From Paralvinella palmiformis (lineage: Eukaryota; Annelida; Polychaeta; Terebellida; Alvinellidae): DNA of 64,000 nucleotides. Where the stretch lies: assembly GCA_025642065.1 (NCBI GenBank), contig JAODUP010000153.1, forward strand, positions 151,501-215,500, read 5' to 3'. How positions within the stretch are numbered: the stretch's first letter is position 1; every line of letters starts with the position of its first letter. The notes under the pieces were generated by a model. That model had not been told where the DNA came from and did not search any database. It was given only the letters and a program-made list of their open reading frames with translations. The position numbers and the translations under genes are program-made. Shown one piece after another: positions 48,677-60,587 of the stretch.

Positions 48677-51600
48677 CTAATGATGATGATGATGAGGCGG
48701 CATCGCTGTTGATGTTTTCGCTGCCTCGTCTTTCTTCTCCGTCGTCTCGTCTTCATCTTCTTTGTTTTCTTCTGCTCTAGTCAGCTGCTGGTTCCACATA
48801 TTGGCATACATCTCTTCTTTTTCCAGCAGTTCTTCGTGTCTACAAGAGTAAAAGAATATGTTTGGTGACACAATGCCATCAGTGCAAATAACATTCCCAC
48901 GTGGCAGTCTCTGGGTCGTAAATGAAGTCTCTAGTTTGGGTCGAGGTACATTTAGGTTTTACCTTTTAATTTCAAAGAAAATTGAATTAAAGGTTTCTGG
49001 TGAGCAAAAAACAAATATATTTATATACAAAATTGACACAAAGTTATATTGAATATATACAAAATCAAAACGTAACTTATATTTTATAGATGTTTTAGAT
49101 TAGATCCATACTGCCATTGCTGTTGACACATTTCTGTCAAAATCTAATAATTTTTAAAGCTGAATCCAAAAATGTAGATGGGCAGTAAATACCATCAGTA
49201 ATATTGGTATAAAATATTTGGTTTGAATATTATCTTCAAATGTTATGCGCACAGATCAATATGCCCAAAATGTCTAAATCTGAAATATACACCGAATCCC
49301 TTGATTATAACAAGTGGACAATACAAGATCTAAATCTAGTTTGTGACGCCACAAGTTTCCATGCACTAAATGTAATCAAGCAAAGCAAAACACAGAAGAC
49401 ATTAGGCACTTGATGATTTCTCTACTCACGTTCCACGTTCTACAATCTGACCATCTTTAAGCACAAGGATCTGGTCAGCATGTATAATTGTTGAAAGACG
49501 ATGGGCAACAATTATTGTTGTTCTATTCTCACAGATCTTGCCAAGAGATGACTGGATGTTGCGTTCAGTCTGTGTATCCAGAGCGGAGGTAGCCTGCAAA
49601 AATGGATGTTATGCAAAAGTTAAACAACAGAATAAAAAAAGACTGTTGTCTTAATCGTGCCCTCAATTATGAACATAACACATTAAAAATGTGTAACACC
49701 AAAAACAGCAACAAGTACTAAGGAAAGACTCCCCAAAATGTCACAGGTACCATTCTTTGATTTATTAAAACAAACTGATGATATCAATTATAGTTTTCTT
49801 CATGCAGGTAATATTTTAAGCTACACAAACTGACAATGATGATGATTGATGTTTTACGGCCACTTTTGTGTGCATCGTAGGCTAAACAGGAGCAACCTCC
49901 AAAGGTAATGAAGCAAAGTCAAAGATGAAACAATCTACAGATATGCCCACGCCAAGATTCGAACACAGGTGGTGATGATCTGTGGTCCAACATGCTACTG
50001 CCAGACCACGGAGGGGCCCCCCACACAAACTGACATTAGATTGGCAGTAAAAACAATATTCTCGAGCCTTTCCAGTAATTTCTTTCTCACTTTTCATGGT
50101 TCATTGCAACTGGTTTGCTTTAAGTAGTGTTGCAACTGTGAATACTTTATGTGGAACAGCTGAACACTTGCCTATGATGGCTGGATTCATTCCACAGACA
50201 CCATGCATACATTTATTATCAGAACTTAGCTATCCAGTTCTTTCCAACTCAAACAAGTCCGCCTCCGGTTGTGTCACACCTCGAGTTACACCTACCTCAT
50301 CAAGCAGGATAAAATTTGGTGCCTTTAGAATTGTTCTTGCTATGGCCACTCTTTGTTTTTCTCCTCCGCTCAACTTCAATCCACGTTCTCCTACCATCGT
50401 TTTATATCCTGTTAAACACATAGATAGGTCACATTTAGCACAGCGTTATAATTTTATAACATACAGGTTACGTTTTAGTGAAGAAATTGTCATATTCTGG
50501 GAAGAATATTCTTTTCTGAACGCTCTATTCCGACAAGACAACCTTTGTATTTTCCAAGTTCACGTACGTATTGAATGATTTTATATTTTATGAAGTTTGC
50601 TTTCTTGCTGCCCCAGGGTTCATACACATCTCAGATTCCAGGACCTTCCAATGTCAAATTCAAGGACCTTTTCAATGAATTCACAAACTTTTAACGCACA
50701 AAGATACACCCATATTTTGGAAGAAGTGTAACGACTGAATTCCTGTATGCTTATGATTAGAAATATAGATCTATATGTCCAAATTCCAGGACTTTCAAGG
50801 ACCTCTACAAAGATTCCCACACTTTCCAGGCCTGGAATCCAAAATTCCAGGACTTTCCAGGTTTTCAAGGACCTGTGCAAGCCCTGTGGCCACTGGATTT
50901 TGCAAGGATCCCCCTCCGTTATGTGCTCCACAAAAGAACCAACAAATTGATTTTCCCAGTTATCACCCTTTTCCCCCTTCTGAATAATTATTAATTAGAG
51001 AATATTGCCAACATATTTTGAGTATAAGGGTATGACTATTCCTCACTTCACCCAGACACACACATTTCATAATGTTGAGCAGAAATTACTGGAGAGGGAA
51101 GAAAATATATTAATGCCAATAGAGATGCCAGGTGCACACTATTTAACACGTATCTGCTGTGAAATAAAATATTAAATCTGAGCCGTGATAGTGCAGTTAG
51201 TTAGAGCGTAGGCCTCGTAGCCGAATGGTCACGGGTTTGAGGCTCCGGGAGCTGCATTGCTGTCATGTTGCCGGCGACCGGTTCGCTTGTCCAAAAAAAA
51301 TGAGAACCTGACAGGACGCGATGGCTATGTGTTTGAGTAATGCTTTGCACCTATAATGGCAGCATGCGTTGTATGCTCCTTTGGGAGTTGAGATGTGTGC
51401 TGGGTGGAAACAGGGGAGTCGGGGATAATAATACTGTTAAGCCCCTTTGAGCAGCCATCTAGCTGGATAGGGCATTATATAAATGTCACATATTATTATT
51501 AATATAAAGGAAAGAATTTGTTTGGTGAAATATGAATTATTCAGACATCTAAGCTAACTAGGGTTGTTTCCCATTTGATTACATAGTCCATTTCCATTAG

Positions 51601-54600
51601 TTACTAAACAGTGAATTCAATGGCTTTGTTAGCCTAGCACAACAAAACAACTTGCATCATGGCAGCATATAATGAATTTCCATATCCGATAGACTTTCTC
51701 CAAAATGGCTAAATGGATATGTAAGCCATGTTATCATTGGTTAGGTGGGATTTCTAGGTCAACAACAAATGAGAGGATCAGTTTGAAAGATACCCGGATT
51801 GGTGTTTTGTTCACATATCTGAGCTGTCAAATTGGGGGATGTGTCAAAATCAAATTTGTGGTGAAATTTTCTAAAATGTCTCCCCCTATATATTTCTCAA
51901 TGGATTCGCACTGGTCACAGGACTGTGGATTGTCCACGGGCGGGCGTATCAAAAACGTGGGAAATCACCGATACACTGGGAATTCTCCCAGCTCTGCAGA
52001 CTAAAGTATATTGTTCAACTGTGTGTGTGTGTGTGTGTATTACAACTCAGGAACAGCCTGGCAATGTCTTTTATCCCTCGGAACACAATGGAATAATTTC
52101 TCTGAAACTTTAATCAAAAGATTCTTTATGAGGTGAGACTCTGTGCATATATCGATAACAAATTTCCAACTAACAAGTGAATACTGCAAACAACTCTCAT
52201 CTCATACAACAAAGGGATCGCTATCAAAGACAGGAAAAAACAAACCTTCGGGGAAGGAAAGAATCCTCTCATGAATGTCAGCTGCCCTGGCTGCATTTTC
52301 TACATCCTCATCTTCAGCCGATACTCGGCCATATCTGATGTTATACCTGGAAATGGAACATGACAAGGAAAAATAGGTTTTCTTTCGAACAGATGATTTG
52401 ATTTTTAAAATACATTGAAACGGAGGAAAAAACTTTGGAAGATTTCAGAAACTTTATTTAAAACATATTAAAGAATCATTCAAACAATAGTAACTTAGCC
52501 AATCCCATTTAACTGCCTATTACTTAAAGGTGACATGAAATGTTTGAAAAAAATTCTGAACCTGCTTCGTATAATGAATGTGTTTTGTAAATATTTTCCA
52601 CTTACAACTATGTTATTTTGCATATTTCAGAGTAATTTTGAGACTTGTGAAACACTGGAATGGTTTTTTTTCCAGTAGGAAGCTCTGTTAGGTGTATAGT
52701 ATAACGATCTGATTTCTGTTGTTACTGCATTGGCCACATAAAACAAAAATAAGTATACTACTTAAAAATATTCTCATATAGATCTTATATAAGATCTTAA
52801 ATACAACTCTTTTGAGATATACGTTTGTTTGCAGAGTGATCTATGTTCAGACCACTGTCAGCTGTGATTTTATTCCCACTCTATTCAGCCACAGTCCTTT
52901 CCAACTTGATCTTAAGAAAATCTATCCATAGACTTAATAATAATGTGTGTTTTGATAAAGAAATGGCACCCAATGAACCATATTTTCAATTATATACAAG
53001 AGTAAAAACAAAAACTGTCATAATTGTTTAGCAATGAAGTTCAAGTTATGCAGGCTTCATTTGACTTCAGTGATGTCACATCAAAAATGGCACCATCACA
53101 CAAAACATAATTTAATAGATGAAAACCAGGACACAGTCTGGTCCTTTAATAATAAATATTACTAGAAATAATACAAATTTAAAATAAATATATCTGTAGT
53201 CCCAATTATAACATCATTTCCTATTACCTTTAATTGCTTATCATAGCTATATGTATATAAGATATAAAAAATACGTAAGTACATACATAATGTGTGTGTG
53301 TGAAAAACTTAAAAAAACTGACATTTTTTAATGAATAGCATGATTTAGTCGAGTAGATAGAATGGCAGCTTTGTTATATAAGCTGTCTAAGTGCTTTAGA
53401 ATAAACAACCACTGAGTATTTCTTTGTTGGATCACAAGAAAAGGCCATGACTGCTCTTGATATTAGCCAACAAAGACCTAAAATCATTGTTTTGACCCTT
53501 TCACCTTGATGTGACTTGATTGAGCCAATTGAATTCTCTCTACTGAATAGTAAGTTAATCAATCAGGCAGATGTTAATGAATTGAATCACAACAATAAAA
53601 TTTGTATCAATAGACAATTAGATCATTTCTCCAAAATACTTACAAAAAATGATTCTATAACAAATATTTAAATACCTGATGTCATTATTAAACAAGACTG
53701 TATCTTGAGGTACAACACCTATTTGCTGCCGAAGTGACGACTGTGTAACCTGAAAAGTAAAGTATAACATAACGATGTTAACTAAAATCAACATTAGCTA
53801 TAAAACGGTATCATTATGGTTATATTATAATGTGTCACATGTTACTTACAGTGACACAGTGAGTATTTGACCCTTTGAATTATTTAGCCTTCTCTGACTG
53901 AGGGGTGTCTCTCCATTGGTAAACTCATCCGACAAACACAGGTACGAGTCAGATTTTAATCCAGGACCTGGAGGTGTCCAACACAATGTTTAATCACCAA
54001 GCCACTGGAGTACCCTTTTTGACTGTCCTAATCTACTACATACCAAGTCAAAATGTTACAATTTTATTGTTCTATGGTTACTTTTGTGCACATTCTAGTC
54101 TAAATGACTCAAATATCCTCTGAAATAATTCGCGTGGTGAATTACCTGGTTGAAAATAATCTGAGCTCTAGCTCATAAACTAAGTAGTCACCACAATCAT
54201 TTGTGTAAACACTACACATCAAGTACAGTTGAAGCCCGTTATAATATGGTCATTGGGGTCCATAACCTGTCAACCTCGTTATAGGTGGACTGTGAAGCGA
54301 GACAGAGGCACTATCAGGGTGGGCAATACTAAGGAGTTCATGTATTCACCTCGTTTTGCACCATCCTTTAAGATTACATACAACTGTTTATTTAATAAAT
54401 GTTCCCTGTAATTGCTTAATCATTTGCTGACTTAAACATAAAAGTTACCTTAGTGTTTGTGTGGAAAATAAAATGTTTCTGCAAAATTGGACAAAAAGTA
54501 GCAGCCATCTTGGATTTGTGATATTCATCCAACAAAAATAGTGCATGTTTTAGCAACTATATGAACCAATAAATTAATGTTTGTAGGTGCTCAAATAAAC

Positions 54601-57600
54601 GTCAGTGAAATTTTTTTTTGTGTATCTGCTTTTGTAATGAAAACGTCATCAAACTTATTTAGTGGGTGGAGTCACACAATATTTGAGGGTTGTGATTGGG
54701 CTGTTTGTTTGGCTGATTGAGCCAAGGTGGTGTGTAATTAAGTTTGTGCTGAATAAATATACGCCTGGGTACACTGTGGCCATTGGCTATATTTTTTTAC
54801 CTATGAAATACAAACTGCAAAATATTTTAGCGCATTTCATGCCATTTTGCATAAAAATGCTCTGTCATGGATTCCACAGTTCAGGGTCCAAGGTCTGACT
54901 GTGTTATATCCGATTTCATGTTATAACGGAATGCTGTATAACGTAGCCCAACTGTACTGTGTACAGAGTATCACGACTGTATTGTGTTTAAGAGTATCAC
55001 AACTGTATTGTGTAAAGAGTATCACAACTGTATTGTGTACAAGAGTATTAGCTTATAAACAGAGTCAGGAATATTGATGAACTGAAGCCAGCAAGTTTCC
55101 CATGATAATTATTTTATGATAAACAACAAAAACAAAACAAATTTCAAATCATAAATGTCGCTGAATTTTTTTTTAAAACTTCTGAAACTGAGTTGAGAAA
55201 ACCAACAAAAACATTGAAAACAGGGTTATCCGATATAAAACATGCTCATGAAATGGAAAAGTTGCTGTTTTATGGCCCCTTTGGTGCGGATGATAGGCTA
55301 AATTGGTCAAGGACCCATCAAAAGTAGTGAGGTGAAGTAAATAATGAAACACCCTTCAGACACATCCACACAGAGGCTTCCTTTATTGTAAAATTATCTT
55401 TATGTGGATTTGAATCAGATATAAAAATGTTTCAGTTATTTGGATTTGTTTCTGAGGCTTGACTCAAACCCACACAGATCGGGGTTGTAATGCACAATTA
55501 GTATGACTTGTTACAATAACAATAAATACAATAATCATAAAATTAAATGAAATATTTTTTTGCAGTGATTCAAATCATGATTTAAATCAAACAACTCTGA
55601 CACAGATATCTTTTATTGTGAAATTACCCTTTATATAAAGGTGACATTATGTGCCACATAAAACAATACCGAAGTCATCAAAATGATAAAACCCGATGTT
55701 TGATAATGAACATATCTGATATTTCAATATTGGTAGAGTATTTTTGGTCGGGAAATTTGGTTTGATATAAGTAAAGGCAGCATTAAATACTAAATCTCTA
55801 TCAAATTAAATAACTTTAAATCTAAGCCAAAGCTTCACTTGTTCACACAGGCATATGGCTGACCATAGGCATTACTGTTAGCTTGTATATAATGTAAATG
55901 TGTTTATTTCATATTGTTAAGCACCCTTGAACTAAGCATTAGGATATGTGACGCTATAGTAAGTGCTATATATTATATGTTATTAATTACCATAGCGATA
56001 TCCTGGCCATCCATTCGAATCACGCCTTCCTGAATGTCATAAAACCTGAATAACAGTCTAATGATGGTGCTTTTACCTGCTCCAGATGGACCGACAAGAG
56101 CATATGTTTGACCAGGTGGCACCACAAAGGTGATGTTCTGTAGGATGGGCTTGCTGTAAAAAAGGACAAGATCTGGAATTATTTCTGTCTTCACACACAC
56201 ACACACAAGCACTTGTATTTCTTCTCACTCGTTTGCAAGCCACAAATTCACAATATAACATTATCAAACAATATATAAGTCATACCTAGGGTCATAGTAG
56301 AAACTGACATTGTTGAATTCTACCATCCCCTTTGTAATGAACATTTCTGTGGCATTAGGGTCATCTTTCACCTGGAACAAAATATCTTAGAATATAGTCT
56401 CACATCATTCATAATGTTTTAGACCTTTGCAAACACACACACACACACACCACAGTTCACAATGAAAACTGATTTTGTTCAGCTCAGAACATGTATTAAC
56501 ATTTAAAACCTATTCAAGCTTTTGAAGGGCATTGTTAGAAACTATGAAAATATATAGCTAATCAATTATATCGAGGGTATGATGGTTGTCTACATCAGAA
56601 TATCTTATGATGACAAGCAGATAAGTCAAATTGAGTATTTTAACACTTGATAAACAGGTACTGAGGTAGCAGCACCATTTTTTATGCCCAATCAGCTACT
56701 GACCTTCAGACATAAATAAATAATACAAGGCAAGAAGATTTCAGCAAAACTAATATTTATCTTGTTTGTATTAGCTTGGTCATGTAAGTATGCACATTAA
56801 TATTTTTTAAACGCTACAGTGTTCCATGTCATGTTACATGATGTTAAAATGTTTCTTTCAAACATATATTAACTGTAACTAATATCTCGAGCATTGTCTT
56901 TGTTTCAAAACTGATTTAAAACGTGTCTGATTCCTGATAATGGCCAGGAAAATAAATTTTGGATTTCCGATGAATGTTTCTCTCCTTATTCAAACTCTGA
57001 TAAAAAAATCAATCATTATTGATGTGTCAACAAATGTTCATTCCATAAATATAATAAATATTATTACACTTGTTGATGGAGAGATAAATCATTTGTTTGT
57101 CAGGATAATTGTAGCCTTTTGGCTGCAGTATTAAATCTCTCCCACGAGTAATGATTTTCCAATTTAAAAAAAAAGATTAAGAAAGAATTATCGATACTAA
57201 CCTCTTGGTTTTCTTTAAGCAAATCAAACATATTTTCCATATCAATAAATGACTGCTGGATCATTCTGGAATAATACAAATAATTATAATTCATAATTAT
57301 ATTATAATGTATAGTCACAGGAGTCATTCAAGGGAGCTCTAAACTGAAATTATACAAAACATACAGTGTACAGCCAGACCTTTAAAGAAATAATTTACAG
57401 ATAAATATTATAACTCATACAAATATAAATAGATGGATTCAATTTTTGTGAAGTAAAGCCTGCTCAAGAATATTACATTTAGTGCATCTTGAGATCAATT
57501 TTGAACACAAGTTCTCTTGTATTGTTTATACGCTGTGCATATAACCTACATATAATTAACAATATTACCAAATAATATAAACGAAATTAGCTGAATATTA

Positions 57601-60535
57601 AGTCCTTGTGTGTAGTTAAAATTTAATCACCAGAAAAACGCATTTCAGATTAGCCCAACTAACAGACACGTACATGTACATATGCACACACACTGATATA
57701 TGCCAACCTGTAATATGTGCCAAACCAGTTCAAAGGGGCATACAGCTGTACAATATAGGTAGCAAACAGAACATAATCACCAACTGTCAGTCCGTGATGA
57801 TCATACACATAGTATGCGCACAGCAATGATCCACCCAACAGGCCAGCACTGATCACAACATTCTGCATACTATTGAGCAGGTTCAGTGATGCTGAACTGA
57901 TCCACTCGGCTTTCTACGAGAGCAATATGATAAAATATTAAACCAATCATTATCAAGCAGAATTATATTCAAAGAAAGCTGATAAAACAGTTATTTGTAA
58001 TGGGTAGGCATACAACATTCCAAAATTAATACTACATGAGAGGCACGTGATGAAAAATATTTTCAATAAAGATATACCTGGTATTTCAGAATAGCATCTC
58101 TGTATCTCTCCACTTCAAATGACTCTGCTCCATAATATTTCACCTGGAACAGTTCAGAAACATTTAACAATTTATCAGCACTTCAAAATTGAAAATTCCA
58201 TTTGACCCATTTATTTATCTAATATGATATATGTACAAGATAAACTTAATACCTGATCTAATCTAATTAAGGAAATAGCAACATTAATAAAGACACAATT
58301 TGAATCATAAATATCAAATTGTTTGTCTGAATACCCAAAATTATAAAAATGGAAAACAATAATTATAATAATTTAGTCTTAATCATCCAAAACTTGAATT
58401 GTATATATATATTTCATCCCATATATAATGTTAGTCATATTTAATGTAATTGCAAAGCATATTAATAATGGAGTGCAGCATTGAGTATGGACACCCATGG
58501 GTTGCGAAAGAAATTGAGGGAACCAATGAAAAAGATGGCCAGATGAACTACAACAGTATACTGGGGAAATGTAAACTGGTACATGAGAGCGAGAAACCGA
58601 GACCTTTGGAGGCGACATGCGAAGGCTGTTGTCCTGCGGTGGACTGATCATGGCCGAAAATGAATTGTTAAAAAGTGTAGAAATCAAAATAAAATAAACA
58701 TTTTCAAGAGGAGCCGACATTACTATTACATTGTTAATTAAACTAAATATATAGTAATTAATGCTACACACAACCGACATATTGTGCGGAGATAAAATGG
58801 GATAGCATAAGTTTCAACACTGTTCAGTATCGAACTGCATCGATATGTTTAGCATCCCGGACAAATAGCCTCAATTATTTCATAAACTTTCACAAATAAA
58901 AAAAATGTAAAAGATAACAACTATGAATTGATCTTTACAAATTTCAAACAAAGACCAGGAGACATATAAAGCTGCAGGGCTCTACATTAATTTTTTGGCC
59001 AATTGTCATGTCGGAACAAGTCACATTTCATTTTTGATTGTCCGGAAAAAAATCACTTTTGAATTTGTTTTGTATTGTGATAAAGGACATGACAAAAAAT
59101 AATCTTTTGAACCATTCCAAATACTGACAACTCCTGACTAGATGCATCAGAAAACTTTTATTAATACTTTTATTAATACTGCCTCATAGACTAGCACAAA
59201 TACAAATGCAAAAATAAATAGAAAAATAAATCTGTATCATGTACACATTCTGATCAAGGTAAAAAAACAACATAATCATCAAGTATAGCACCAACAAAAT
59301 ATAAAGATTGTGATATTTGAATGATTTCCAGGTGTTACATGTAACTTGTGTGTACAAGCCATTAAATTCATGAAATTAGATATCGAATACTACTGATCGT
59401 TCTGGGCCATTATCAGTTCAGTTCAGAGGCGGATCTTGATCATGCATCGGTTCCGACAAACAGAGAGCTTGCAAAACTTTTCAGGAAACAGCCTCGGAAA
59501 ATAAGATGTCCATTTAGCAATAACATTTTGTTTACTCTTCGCTTTGTATTCCTTTTGTGATGAAGAATGTCCCCTGGGGGTTTTCTTTTCTGGAAATATG
59601 AAGCTGAACTTCGACAATGACATCTTAAATCATTTCTGGTTGATATCCCTTGGCCAATCACAGCCCACAAAAATTTGAGTGATTACTGAATCGTGCTACG
59701 AAATGGTAACTGCGTCTCATCATGTAACCGGCGGTTATTGGCATCGCCACAGTAAAACATCCTAAGAACCAAAAGAAAATCGGACTTGACACAGAGGACA
59801 ACCAAGCATGTGGTTTTACTTGTCCCGGACTGGTGGACAACCGTTAATGTCGATCCCTGTAAGTCATTAACTCAAACAAGTCCTCAGACTAGGAACATAG
59901 GGTATATCATGTTTCACAAATAACAATGAGTACAGCTTACTGTTTCAAAGTTCAACAATGAATCCACTCCCTTTGCATTTCTGTCATTGTCAAGTTTGTT
60001 CATCTCTCTCCGGAATTTTGTCCTCCATTCGGTGATACCAATTGTGCAAGCTGTAAACCAAAAAGTGTTTACATGAGACAAAGTGCTAGATATTTAGGTT
60101 TAACTATGACACACACACATACCATTCCATAAATCTGTCAATATATATTTTAAACAGACAGTGAATTAAATATTGGTATGATGAATGTACCTGAATAGTG
60201 TATACATTTACAAGCTAATTCAACCATGCATCCATGTGCCCATCTAGATGTATGCATGCTCAAAAGCACGTTTAAGGTGTTATGAAATGTGTCTCAGAAA
60301 AATAAATATCACATTAATTAGTATGAAATTTAATAAATAACATACATACTTAGATAGAGAGCCATTGTAATGAAGATAATGAGTGCAAACCATGCATTAA
60401 AGGCAGTCAGGAAGTACACAATGGCTATCACAATATCTGCCAGTGTTGGTATTATGTTGAATATAATATAACTGGAATATTAATAATTATATATATATAT
60501 ATATATATATATGCATATATATATATATATACATG

Positions 60536-60587
<52 letters not shown>

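Noticed and set aside
50096..50578. 160-codon plus-strand frame
   Set aside because: It is antisense to the ABCB6 exon at 50296-50408 (LSGGEKQR signature on the minus strand).
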